Below are positions 35,792 through 47,139 of a DNA stretch of 64,000 nt, piece by piece. The stretch is from positions 124,001 to 188,000 of the forward strand of contig JAAEAF010002492.1 of the NCBI GenBank assembly GCA_011037195.1, read 5' to 3'. Every line of letters begins with the position of its first letter. The first letter of the stretch is position 1. The translations under genes were made by a program, and so were the position numbers. The notes under the pieces are model-generated. The model saw nothing but the letters and a program-made list of their open reading frames with translations, had not been told where the DNA came from and did no database searches. The stretch comes from Triatoma infestans. Its lineage: Eukaryota > Arthropoda > Insecta > Hemiptera > Reduviidae.

Positions 35792-35837
35792 CTACAAATA
35801 AAGAGAGAACAAACAAACCAGTTAAGAAGTGATTCAT
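35792..35837 (-). CDS. Pacifastin-like gene C, signal-peptide exon
   Basis: Codes MNHFLTGLFVLSLFV plus one base of a split codon, followed by a strong donor G|GTAAGTG. The N-terminus is a textbook secretory signal. The ATG lies about 55 bp after a clear TATA box (ATATAAAATG, minus strand) and a CCAAT element. Three terminal domain exons in the same phase follow on the minus strand before the next signal exon: C1 (28.1 kb), C2 (26.4 kb), C3 (23.4 kb). Its 7.5 kb first intron has filled with a mariner remnant, SINE, LINE, gypsy fragment and MITE. It could give 70-, 84- or 69-residue secreted inhibitors, depending on splicing. Confidence 0.8.
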
Positions 35838-35890
35838 GTCAGTTGACTATATCTCTCCAAATAACTAGACAAATCATAAGATAAGAATTT

Positions 35891-35945
35891 CATTTTATAT
35901 TTTCGTTTATTGTGGGGATATACTGAATAATTCTCAACCAATCAG
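35891..35945 (-). promoter_or_regulatory. TATA box and CCAAT element of gene C
   Basis: The minus strand has ATATAAAATG at 35900-35891. CTGATTGGTT lies about 40 bp upstream (complement of ACCAATCAG, 35937-35945). The second motif recurs before genes D and E. Confidence 0.6.
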
Positions 35946-36195
35946 CGGTTCGATACTAGTATAATTCGATAAATTAGAACTTTTCAACTTACCTCATTAA
36001 ATTTAAAAAATTTATTAATTTCTAATATTTTCTGTATTAGTACTTTCCATTTTTCTGTGAACTCAATCCTTGTAATCTCAAATATTGGACAATTGCAGAA
36101 AACATTAAGCACGATTAAGAATCATTCAATAAGAAAAGAGACAAAATACTTTGTATAAAAGAATATTCATACATGAATACAATAATTTTAGTTGA

Positions 36196-36418
36196 GGGAA
36201 GGGATTAGCTCTGTGGTTAGGGCACTGGACTCCCACGCAGAGGACGCGGGTTCGAGTCCAGCAGTGCTGCCCTAAGATTTTTCTTCTTGGAGCCCCTATA
36301 GCTCACGGTTCGGCGATGGACAGTGTTATTTGGAAAGAGAGAACCTGTCCGGAGGCCCGGCAGTGCAATGAGAATGACTATAGATGTTGACGCGCTTGAA
36401 ATTAAAAAAAAAAAATTT
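36196..36418 (+). mobile_element. tRNA-derived SINE, full length
   Basis: A box TAGCTCTGTGGTTAGG and B box GGTTCGAGTCC lie at 36206-36260, followed by the family body, a GACTATAGATGTTG block and a poly(A) tail at 36404-36415. Confidence 0.85.
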
Positions 36419-36929
36419 GTTGAAACATAAGTTGGCATCACTGCTGTCAGTGAAACAGCTGTTTGGCTAGCATTACTATATATATAATCAGAAGTTCTAC
36501 CATCTGGAACGAGCTCAAAATGATATAATTACCTTCATGACTTGTTTCCTCAACGTTTGATCTTCCTTCAAAAACTGTAAATATAAAATAATCGCAATAT
36601 TCCCCTTGAAAGAGTAAGAGAAGGGGACAATAAATTAAGCAAAATCTTCTGAGTGTCTTTAAGACAGAATTTTTATTATTACTATTTCGTTTCTTCACAG
36701 CCGCTGGAGGGTGGGGCATTTCTCTGCCCATTGGCAAGGAAGTACCTAAAGCTGTGTAAAAGGAATACATACAAAAAAATTTACATTCACACCACATTTT
36801 CACAAGCGCACTCATTACACATATTAACACGCATCTTAATAACATAAATACATAATACGCTCTTACTCCTACACATACATAATTTGGAAATAGTTGTGCA
36901 GGCCTTGACATGATCCTTCCCGTAAGACC

Positions 36930-37470
36930 ACTTTGATTATTCTACAAGGGTGAAGGACTACAGCCTGTTGCATATCTGTAATCGGACTTTCTCTAATCTC
37001 CAGCTTTCTCAAATCCTCCTCCCCCTCGTGAATGTGGTAAAGCACCCACTCAAGATATAATCAGCGGCTCCACCTCTACCATAGAGACCCCGCTTCCAGA
37101 CAGAAAAAATCTCCCTAGCCCAATGGTTCGTACTTCAATATTTTTACTGTGTCTTTCTAGACACCCGGGCCAGATTGGCTGCGTCTGGAACATACTTGGC
37201 TCTTTTACTTGTCATACCAGAATACGTCTGGCCGAGTATTAGCAATCGTGTGATCCGGTTGAGACCACGTGTTCCTAATATAGAAAGTACCAGCGGCCTC
37301 AAGAACCTGGTGGCGATTGTATTTGTAGTAGGGCCCGTCGTGCTGGGCTAAACCTATAGTTCGGCCAACTCGTTATAGATTCTTTTCGCCATGCTGTAAC
37401 CATGAATAGATATTCCTGTTGGGCTAGCGCTGAACAAATCGCGAGTAAATGGACTGCCTAATCTGCATTA
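36930..37470 (-). pseudogene. LINE C-terminal fragment, family uncertain
   Basis: The minus strand encodes VGRTIG, PYYKYNRHQVLEAAGTFY, then DHTIANTRPDVFWYDK (37200-37380). After stops come KILKYEPLG and a tail ending with a QQAVVLHPC-like segment (about 36950-37000). This order matches the C-terminal region often found after the RT in insect non-LTR elements, where NRPDIV...D resembles a nuclease-like motif. Assignment rests on remembered family layout only. Confidence 0.5.
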
Positions 37471-37779
37471 GATGTTGCTGAAGTCTTGGACCATCAGGAT
37501 ATTGCGCTTATAGTATTTAGTGGTCACCACCTGGTCCTGCAAAACCATAAGGGTACTCGCCGTTCTGGAAAAAAATTCCCGCTGGTTAACGGAAGAAAAG
37601 ATGCCTTTTTGACTATAGAGTCGCTATCGAACTTCGTTGCATGGCCTTCGCTCTCCTTGAGGGCGAACGTTCCCTCACTCCCGCTCTGTTCCTCTGTTGT
37701 CTCAAGGCCAATTGGGCAATATCTGAATGGCGGAGGCCACAACGTACAACTCCGATTCTTGTCGTGCTGAAAAGTATTC

Positions 37780-38400
37780 TCTCATCATTTTAATTATAAT
37801 AATAATAATAATTATTATTATTATTATTATTATCGTTATTATTTATCATGTTTATAAAAGGTCGAATGATAAATTTTAATAAACAAAATCTGAATGTAAA
37901 ATATTTAATGAGTAATTAATATTATAAATAATTATGGTATAATAAAAATCTAACCATTGTTAAACACTATAATTAATCGTCGTTAAATTTTTTTTTAATT
38001 CAACTATTTATTTATTACCTGCACTTATTCAAATTGTTTACAGTCTTAATAAAATTTAAAAAAAATGTTAATTATAAATTTTATTGGGCATTAAAGAAAA
38101 GTAGAGTTAGCTGCAACAATAATTATATTTTACATTGTAATTAATCTAGTTTAATGAAAACAAATAAAAAAAATTAAAAATATTTTAAAAAATAAATTAA
38201 CTAATAAACAAATGAGACATTAATAATTAATAGATGCTCATTCTGACCAATCAAGTTAAACAAATTGTTGAAATTACATCATAATATTATATATAGAAAT
38301 CACACTTCCTTTCACTACTGTCGCAAGAAGTATTATGATAATGTCAAATTTTGTAAATTAAGTACATCCCCCCTCTCCGGAAATGCATATTTGTAGTAAT
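37780..38400. other. Very AT-rich, no gene
   Basis: Includes a (TAA)n/(TTA)n run at 37796-37845 that is self-complementary. Otherwise nothing is recognised. Confidence 0.6.
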
Positions 38401-38414
38401 CGCGAGTACGATAA

Positions 38415-39210
38415 TAGTGTGGTGTGAAACACTCACATGACTTTTTCTTAATGTAGTTAATACAATTATATACAAAATGACAACTTTTCATGAAGCATCA
38501 CATCTTACACATTTGTCCTAAAATATGACGTAATGCGGAAAACAGGAAAAGAATGCTAACAATAAAAGAGATAGGTGTATAACAATCTAATTAATAAACC
38601 AGATTTACAAGAAATCGTTATAATTGGTTTTAAACAAATTCCAAACAACTCAAAACACTATTCTGTACAGTAGGATTTCCGATTAATGGACTCTCTACAA
38701 ATTTAAAATTTTAGCATTGCTTATAATGTAATGTGTAGAACCATATATTGTATTGAATTGGTACTGCAGATGAAACCTTAGCGCTACTGTTCTATCAGAA
38801 GCCTCCCGAAATATAGATTCTCCCAAAAATATATTTCAAACAAAGTGATATTTATGTGGTGAAGGTAGTGATATTTATGTGGTGAAGGTCGTATTGGTAC
38901 GAAGTTTTAACGGAAATCTTCGAAAACCAGATTTCGAGAAAATCTCGTAAAGTTTAAAAAAAAAATAGTAACGTCTCATACCCGGTTGATAGCTTTTATC
39001 TTAAACCTTCGTGTCTGATGCAGTAGTAACTAAACGAAACAAGAAGTTTTAGCTTGTTACAATTTTTTTTGTTTTCACGATATTTTGTTCATATACACGC
39101 CGACCATTCGCTAAAAAAAATTTTTCTCGTATTCAAAGGATCTCAGAACAGGTCGTAACCCGGAAACTCAAGTGTTTTTTATGAATATGACAGTGAAAAC
39201 TTAAAAGATC
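38415..39210 (+). repeat. Degenerate CGGAAGTG-family copy
   Basis: Begins with GGTGTGAAACACTCACATGACTTTTTCTTA (38420-38450), with later blocks resembling the family. It contains a 23-bp tandem duplication (AGTGATATTTATGTGGTGAAG, twice, near 38845-38888). Confidence 0.5.
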
Positions 39211-40919
39211 AAAGTAACAATTGTAATATTATCTATCTAACTATTCCTTACTGATTTTTTTTTCCAGTTTTTCGGTTTCAGCAACAATCTGAACGCCTAG
39301 GCTGGTGGTAAGAGCAATTGTTTGGTCCTTTCCATCCGAATTCCCTGTAATTATTATTATTATTATTGCCAATATCTATTTTAAGATTCTCGCTTCACTA
39401 GCTGTGGACTTGGCAACCTTATAGAAGCATTTTACAATATTGTATACATTACTGTAATTATCAACTCAATTGGAACGATCCACTTTGCATCACTGACAAC
39501 TTCATGTGCAGTGTGATTAATTTTTAATCTTTGATATTAACGCATTTAAGGAATTAGTACCAGTTGAATTTAATAGTTGAATAACACAACCATACTCAAC
39601 ATTGGTCTATATAGCACTTTCTCTCCTTTTTCGTGCCCTGGGACTCTTCACATCCAGATATATCTTTTGGTCAACGAAACTCTTTTTGCATGTGCTACAT
39701 TAACTTCCGCCAGCACCTATTTCAAGGGTGTATAATTTTATCATATGATCCTTAATTGGAGCTGTTGCTTATCGCAAGAATTGTGGCAGCTTACATACAT
39801 TATATTTTTTTTGTAGTGATTCAAAAAGGCTGTTTTCTTTTATTAACATTGTTCTATTTTTTGTTCAGAGTTTGTCCTCCAATGATTAGAAGCTAGATCG
39901 TGTGTCTTGTTCTGGTATCCATAGCTTCGGACGCCAGTACCTAGGATTTGCATGCGATCTACACCATTATCGAGGCCATTACCAGTGCGTTGAACAACAA
40001 AGTTGCCCGGTGAATACCAGGAATCGGGTTATCACTGTAATTTACGTGTAGTGACGGAAATAAATGTACAGTTCAAAAATAAAAATTCGAAAGTTATTCT
40101 TATTACCCCGTCCACCTGAATCCAAATCTTTAGGAAGTGGAATAATTCCACGCCGTCATTATTTATTTGACACCAATCTCAGAATAAACTAATTACAATA
40201 AGTTCTGCGGAAATAACATTTGTAGCGCCATTAGAGCGCATATCAAGACAATAAGCATTTTATACTAGAACAGTTGCCAAGTTATAAATTAGAACAGGCT
40301 AAATAATGAGTTGCATCACCTATCTGTACGCTATAATAGAGTTAAGATCTGGACTGATGACAGACCTACGCATTTCCAAGTAAACTACCATTTCTTTAAA
40401 ATAATTCTGTCCAAATTTTAATATTACCAAGACATATACCACAATAAGGCAAATACTAACTTCCATTAACATAATACAAACTGTAATAAATTTTTTATGA
40501 ACAGATCTTTAGGCAGTCTGCAAAGACATCTAGAACTAGAAGAGGTGGAATAAAAAGAAGAAAGATACACTATCTACAAAAACTACAGCTCTTAAAGAGG
40601 GATATAAGAATCTGGTGGAAACGAGCTGATCGCATTTAAAAATAGATTAATAAACCACTTTAAAACATACTGGAAGAGTTTGAATACAACTGATGTACAA
40701 TGTTTCTGGGTTTACTGTAAAGGAATTTTTACATATGTTGGAGTCCTTGCAGAGAAAGAAGGGTATCAGTGGCGGCTCGTGGATATGTGGAGGTTCAACG
40801 TTTTTTTTTTAAATACATTACCTATCATAATTAGTAGCTTGGCTAGATAGAAATCACGAAGTAAGCCAGGAACCAGGTAAAAACTTGCATCCCTCTCCTA
40901 CAATTAAATATGTTAAATT
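39210..40919. other. No gene recognised
   Basis: AT-rich, with a short (ATT)n run near 39350. The stretch 40480-40760 reads in places like a decayed ORF but no family could be named. Confidence 0.45.
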
Positions 40920-40931
40920 AACAATAAATCT

Positions 40932-41167
40932 ATTAGGGAAGGGATTAGCTCAGTGGATAGTGCATTGGACTCCCACGCGGAGGACTCGGGTTCGAGTCCA
41001 CTGTGCTACCCTTAGGTTTTTCTTCCTAGGAGTCCTTACAGCACACTGTCCGGTGATGGGCAGTGTTGTCTGTAACGAGAGAACACCATCTGGAGGCCGG
41101 CAGTGCACTGAGAAGGCTCGGGCCCAATGACCATAGATGTTGGCGCACCTTAAATTAAAAAAAAAAA
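40932..41167 (+). mobile_element. tRNA-derived SINE, full length with target duplication
   Basis: The head has A box TTAGCTCAGTGGATAGTG and B box GGTTCGAGTCC. The body is shared with the other copies and the poly(A) is at 41157-41169. It is flanked by AACAATAAATCT at 40920-40931 and 41168-41179, the expected duplication from LINE-driven insertion. Confidence 0.9.
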
Positions 41168-41431
41168 AACAATAAATCTGTCACTTTGCACCCAGAGAAG
41201 AACTGTGAGAAAAGGGGCCGTTTGAGTTCGAAATTAAGTGGTTAACTCAACGGAAATTTTTATTATCTAAATAGTGTTTCGGTTCAAAGGAAATGTGAAT
41301 GAGTTGGAATCTATTCTTTGGTAGGTCATTTACCTTAGTGGTGTTTTAAGTACCAATACCAACATCAAATTTTTATAAATATAAATATAATGTCTAAAAA
41401 TCCACACACTGGCACAGGCAGACACATCACA

Positions 41432-42273
41432 CAAAATCTGGAGTGAAACACACAACTTTCTCTTACTCAATTCTCAAAATTATAATTGACAAATTTTATA
41501 GTTTGTGAACCAAATTTAATGAAATTCTTCGAAAACTGAAGAAAATGTTCAGTAAAAGCGCACTTCCGGTTTACTATTTTCTTGAAACTCAGAATTTTGG
41601 CCATCTATTTATTTCTAATTAATTTTTTTTGGATGATAGAATTGTATAATCAAATATGAGAGCAATTTAGAGAATAATATAACCCCATCCCTCCCCTAAA
41701 AGTGCCCATAAATGAATTTTACCAGACGAATGTTTCAAATAAAAGTTATAGATCTTTGTATGTTTAGTTTATGTAAGAATATTCAAGAAAATTGTCAGAG
41801 CAATTTTTGAGAAAATGGCGAAAAAGTGAAAAAATCATTTAGTAAAGTGGTAAAGTAAACGCACTTCCGGTTATCCGATTTTTTTTAAACTTTGAATTTC
41901 AACAACATATTATATTCTTATTAACATTATTTAGATGACAGAATTGTATAGTGAACCGAACTAGAACTTTAGACTGAAACCTAACCCAACCCCTCCTTCA
42001 AAACTGCCTTTAAATGAATTTTTCCGGAGAAGTGTTTCAAATAGAAGTTGTAGATCTTTGTATGTATAGTTCATACTCCAAATTTCAAGAAAATCGTCGG
42101 AGCCATTTTTGAGAAAATGCAAAAAAGTAAAAAACATCAACTAGTAAAGTGGTATTTCCGGTTGACGAATTTCGACAGATAACGTAGGGTGCGATCTCAT
42201 GGTGACACCTAAACGGAATATCAATTTTCAACTTTCCTACGGTTTTTCGTTTTTGAGCTATGGTGTTCAAAAA

Positions 42274-42309
<36 letters not shown>

Positions 42310-42360
42310 ATACATTTGCTAAAAACAACTTTTTTAACTCCGGTAAGATCGGGTAAGTTC
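41432..42360 (+). repeat. CGGAAGTG-family copy
   Basis: Starts CTGGAGTGAAACACACAACTTTCTCTTAC. Units follow, with cGCACTTCCGGTT at 41568 and 41868 and GGTATTTCCGGTT near 42152 (period about 290-300). It ends past a (CA)n run (42276-42307). Confidence 0.75.
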
Positions 42361-42449
42361 ATTCGTAAGATCGTAAGTAATGTTCATCGCGCTTGTAACC
42401 CCCACTCTTATTTTAAAAAAGTAATAAAAACATACACTTTTCTATACTA

Positions 42450-44620
42450 ACACAAAGAAATTTTTTATATATATATATATATATACATATATACTAATCT
42501 CCAGCGCGACTCCCAACTGTGAACCCCCAACTTTTTTTATACATGTAATTCACTAAGTGTACAATTCATTGTACGAACATATTAAAGGAGCTCCTATACT
42601 GATATACGTTCCTATTCTTTAATGTCTGATTCTCCGATTTTACTACTGATCTTTTTTATTAATACTAATATTACAATATATACAATTTTTGGTGTGACTT
42701 ATGTTCCTAACTAATACAAAAATGAAAATATTTTTTTGAAATTGAAATATGAAAGAAAATAAAATCAAATAAGAAAATTTTACTACTTTTGTATTTAATT
42801 TTTTTTTTCAAATAGCTGGGGGTTCAGTCGCGAGATCGCGAATACCAGTAGCCGCCACTGCAAGAACGTAAACTTTCTAAAAGTGGAGCACAGAAATATA
42901 TTTATAAATGCCCATTCTAATAAAGAAAAACTTAAAGAAGACGGTTACATTATATTACCAAAAAGTGTGTTGATATAATTTCCTCACCCACTGAGAAACC
43001 ATTTTTAACATTTACAACGAATGGTATAACACCCAACAAAGGACACTCGTTTGCCAATATAGAGAGTTGGAACTTTGCATAGACATGTGGAAAAACATCC
43101 AAGAAATCGGTTTAACAAGAGGAGATGGAGAAGTTGAATGATATTACCATGCATGAAATAAATGGTCGTGTTAAAGTTTGTGAGTGCAATCGGCTAGAAG
43201 AATTACAAGAACTAGTAATTCTGGTAGGTCCTAAACTAGTTACTCATAGATATAAACTCCAATATATACTACAGATCGAAAAAGTAGTCATTGTGCATAT
43301 CTAATTGCTGGTTAGAAAAAGAAATACAGGTCTTAGCATTAGATTTAGGCGATAAAATACAAATTAAATTATTATATATATTATTACCAAAATAAAAAAT
43401 AAAAAAATTGTAGTATAAGGGATCAATTTTGTAATTAAACAGAATATATAATGTACTAAATGTATGTTTGTGTTATTTATAGTAGAACTGTACACATCTA
43501 AGGGAAACAGAATGATTCACTTTCTAGAAATATGTATTATAATTGGAAAAGTGATGAAGAAGAAAACTGCGATCAATTTTTTTTTATAATTCGTATGATT
43601 TGAGAATGTGAATTTCCAACATGATCAATTTTGACTTTAATTGTTGTAATTTTCCCTTCTTTTTTTCTTTTTTTTCCATATTTCTTCTTTTTTGAAAGGG
43701 TGAAACAATTATTTCTTTTTAAATTATTCCCTCAACAGATTATAGTACTAGAGTGTGCAGAATGTGTAAAGGGCGCGTTAAGGTGGTTAGGAATAAGCTG
43801 AAGCTAAACAATATAGATAGAACTCTACTTTGTAATAATTACCGACTAATAAATTCCAGTTAAAACATTAAGTAGAATGAAATGATTTATGTAATATTTA
43901 GGATTTCCAATTGCCTAAATAATATTATATTTACCTTTCTAATGTGAACAATTTGATTGAGTTTGAGGCCAGATATTTGCTCATTATTTTTTCTTTTAAC
44001 ACAGCACCAACGATTTTTTTTTAAACTGTTAGAGGTTAGGGCAGAGACATTGCTGGAATAAATATTCACATCTCTAAATAGAAGATTTTGAATTTGGATA
44101 TAACGTAATCATTTCCCCAAATAAGAAGCAAGTAAGTATACTGGCATACTAACAAAATTAAGGCACTAACAAGTAAGACACTAGATCAGGTAAGAAGGAT
44201 TTAAAAAATATAACCAAATTCATATTAATTCTAGTTTAACATGCATTCAACTGCAATTCTTCCTTGTTTTACTTACTGTCCATCTGTAAGTTAAGCGCTT
44301 TCGAACTTTAGTTTTTTTACTAGAAAACCTACATCTCATTTTTGCAAGCATTGAGCGTTATGTATGTAAATTGAGTGCGCCTTAGATTAAAAAAATGTTA
44401 AAAATATATAACAAAATTCATTTATTAGTATATTAGAAACTAATCACTATTTTGGAGGAATTACGTATGTAAATTGAGATAAAAAGAGCACTAGTTCCCA
44501 TAAATCAATATATCGGATTCTGTCAATATACTTTATCGATAAAAAAGATTTATCTTAAAAAAATAAGACGTAGAAGAAGGAGGCGAACAGTCACTCTCTA
44601 TCTCTCTCTCTTCAAGTCTA
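42450..44620. other. No gene recognised
   Basis: AT-rich, with (TA)n at 42466-42487. The stretch 42870-43330 has short open reading on the plus strand but no known domain. This region is downstream of gene B. Confidence 0.45.
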
Positions 44621-44754
44621 AGAACCTTTTAAGATTTTCTATTTCCTGAATACGTTCGTCGTCTTAGAATATTCTCCCGACAAGAAATGTCATTTGTGAA
44701 AGGGAGAGGTGAATGAAATAGAAAACTGTAAATTGTAATCCGAACTGAACTCAG

Positions 44755-44760
44755 TTTATT
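44755..44760 (-). terminator. Poly(A) signal of gene B
   Basis: AATAAA on the minus strand, about 190 bp after the stop. Gene A has it in homologous sequence at 56269-56274 (AACTCA near the same place), supporting a shared 3' UTR. Confidence 0.6.
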
Positions 44761-44947
44761 AACATAAAAACAGTAATTTTTTCTTGAAACATTTTAAACA
44801 ATTACAAATCTTATGTGCAATTAGTAATGAATCAATGTAATTATTACATATGTTTATCGTTGCTAAACATTTTCTTAAATATTTAACATAATACAATGTC
44901 TTTCAAGAATGTGTGATAATAAATTTTAATATAATTGGTTAATTGAA

Positions 44948-47052
44948 TCACATTCTAAACAAGAAATTAGGTTTTCTGGGGGAGACTTCTCTTTTAAATT
45001 TATGTGTACAGTCCCTAAGCGTACATGAGACTACCGTTCCTTTACCTAAGCACAAACAGCTATTACATCCATCGCCAGCCGGAACTTGAGTACCAAGTGG
45101 ACACTCTGGTATTCCTGAAATTTATAATCAAGTTAGAAGTTTTAAAAAATTATCCAAAATAACCTATGATGATGTATGAATGCCAGAATTATATTTTAAA
45201 ATATATATATTATCAGAAAAATATCAAGAAAATCTACATTCGCTGACAAAAGGGACTATTCAAGTAGAAGACCACCATTGTCTTTTAGAGTTCATGAACT
45301 TGGTTAGCATTGTCTTTGGCCATTCTTAAAGGAGAGGATTTAAACTAACAAGAGAAGGCATTCTTTTAAGAAGAGTCTGCATTCTGCTTTCAAGCAAGAA
45401 CTGTCTGAAACAGAAACCAAACCAGAACACTTGTACGAGTAAACATCAGTTCCAGTTATAAGTTAAAACATTCGAGTTTAGCACTTAATCTATATAAATA
45501 ATTGATTTATATACATAATACTGCGTTATTGAAAAGCATTTAAAATTCTTTAAAGATAATTTGTTTAATATAATCTACCGTGTTTTCTTAAATATTTCTT
45601 TTTATTATCTTCTCTTTGAACATACACACAGCCTTTTACTAAACCGCTCCACAAGCACAAGCTACCACTCCACTACAATACGTCACACCAATGACATTTC
45701 ATTAGTGAAATGTGGCTTGCATTAGCAACTGTGTAGCTTGTGGCGTGAGCTGTTTAGTAAAGGGCTTGTGTGTATGTTCAAAGAGAAGTAATAAGAAATA
45801 TTTAAGAAAACACTGGTAGATTAAATTAAATATATTATCCATAAAGAAATTTAAATGCTTTTCAATAACACAGTAATTATGTTTATAAATCAATTATTTA
45901 TATAGATTAAGTCCAAAACTTTTATGTTTTAACTTATAACTGGCACTGATGTTTACTGGCACAAGTGTTCTGGTTCGGTGTCTGTTCTTGTTTGAATGCA
46001 GAATGCAGACTGTTCTTGAAAGAATGCCTTCTCTTATTAGTTTAAATCCCCTCCTTTGAGAAGGGCCAAAGACAATGCTAATCAAGTTCATGAACTCTAA
46101 AAGACAATGTTGGTCCTCTACCTCAGTAGTCCCTTTTAGTCTGTGAATGTAGATTTTCTTGATATTTCTCTGATAAAATATATTTCTGGCTTCCATCACA
46201 ATGAATAATAAAGGTTTTATTTTAGATGAACATTAATTTATTAATTAAGGCATTCATCCATTAAAACATTTTTTTTTTTACTTATCCTTATTGCTGAGAA
46301 AGAATGCAACTATGAGGTCGGCTCAAATTTTCCAAGTTGACTTTTCACCAGAAATAAATAGTTAGAGGTTAGATTTGGAAAAAATGTTTTTAACCAGAAG
46401 TCGGTATGTATCGGTGTGTGTACGAACACATCTCGAAAATGAATAGTCGCGAAAAAATTAAATTTGCTGTTCCACTTTAATAATAACCACAGCATCTGGT
46501 ACGAAGATATCAACCATAATTCGTGAATCGTAAGTGCCAACATTAATTTCTAGATTTTGCGATTTTATCGAAAATGGCTCCAATATTCTTCAAACATGGC
46601 CTACTTATTCCACACATCAAGTCACATCTCTAAAAAATATTTTTCCAAAAAAAAGAAATGAATACTAAAGAGTTCAAGGCTACTGCAACGTTAACAATTG
46701 CACTACGGTGGTGCCGCTCAATATAATCTACGGTTCATTACATATTTCTTGAAATTTGAAGAAAATCGATATTCAAAATTCCTACATTATCATTAAATCA
46801 TTTTATAAAATTAAATAAATTTTACACGTGAACACACAATTTTGAAAAGTTGGCTCAAACCCAATTATAACGTTTCTCAGAGCATTAACATAAATTATGA
46901 AAAAAAAATTGCGTTTCAATCAAAAATATTAAACTGAAATTATATAACAAACCAGACCCAACAGAAGTCAACTATTTTTGATTTGATACAAATGCGCATC
47001 ACTTACCCACAACTAGGGTGATCAGTAACAGTCCGACTAAAATTCGCAACAT
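44948..47052 (-). CDS. Pacifastin-like protease inhibitor gene B, two exons
   Basis: Complete gene. Exon 1 at 47007-47052 codes MLRILVGLLLITLVV plus one base, donor G|GTAAGTG. Exon 2 at 44948-45114, after acceptor TTTCAG, codes the domain; the intron is 1892 bp. The product has 70 residues: signal 1-16, then cysteines at 20, 32, 35, 37, 46 and 51 in the pacifastin pattern (DGCNSCLC, CTLRDC). The putative P1-P1' is Leu30-type Leu-Arg, as in chymotrypsin-directed locust inhibitors. Lys-Arg at 56-57 could be a convertase site before a 13-residue tail. Gene A is a tandem paralogue with the same layout and a 109-bp intron; the extra length here is two inverted LTRs and a repeat. Expected role: a secreted serine-protease inhibitor acting in haemolymph or secretions. 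Confidence 0.9.
45165..46207. mobile_element. Two head-to-head LTRs (inverted pair) in the gene B intron
   Basis: The arm at 45165-45705 and the arm at 45710-46207 are inverted copies: shared TCTTTTAGAGTTCATGAACTTG, CAGAACACTTGT, CAGTTATAAGTTAAAACAT and TTGAACATACACACA. They join at ACATTTCATTAGTGAAATGT near 45697-45716. Each arm resembles the LTR at 12714-13258. No internal element is left. Confidence 0.8.
46290..46660 (+). repeat. Degenerate CGGAAGTG-family fragment
   Basis: Contains GATTTTATCGAAAATGGCTCCAA (46560-46582) and related blocks inside the gene B intron. Confidence 0.5.
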
Positions 47053-47096
47053 ATCGGCCAAGGTGCAGAGATGTCGCTAGCCTTGGATTATCGATA

Positions 47097-47137
47097 ATAT
47101 CTGTTCGGACAGCCAGCTAGTAAGAGGATTTTTATTG
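47097..47137 (-). promoter_or_regulatory. Core promoter of gene B
   Basis: The minus strand has CAATAAAAATCC, then 20-odd bases later GCTGGCTGTCCGAACAGATAT, about 45 bp before the ATG. Gene A keeps GAATAAAACCCC and GCTGGCCGTCCGAACAGATAT at the same spacing (56793-56832). Start-site function is inferred. Confidence 0.55.
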
Positions 47138-47139
47138 CA

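Noticed and set aside
36196..36290. tRNA gene suggested by A and B boxes
   Set aside because: The head is fused to a body and poly(A) tail shared by several copies, so it is a SINE.
36447..36911. 154-residue minus-strand open frame
   Set aside because: No recognisable domain, and it has mixed hydrophobic/polar composition with no paralogue or splice signals here.
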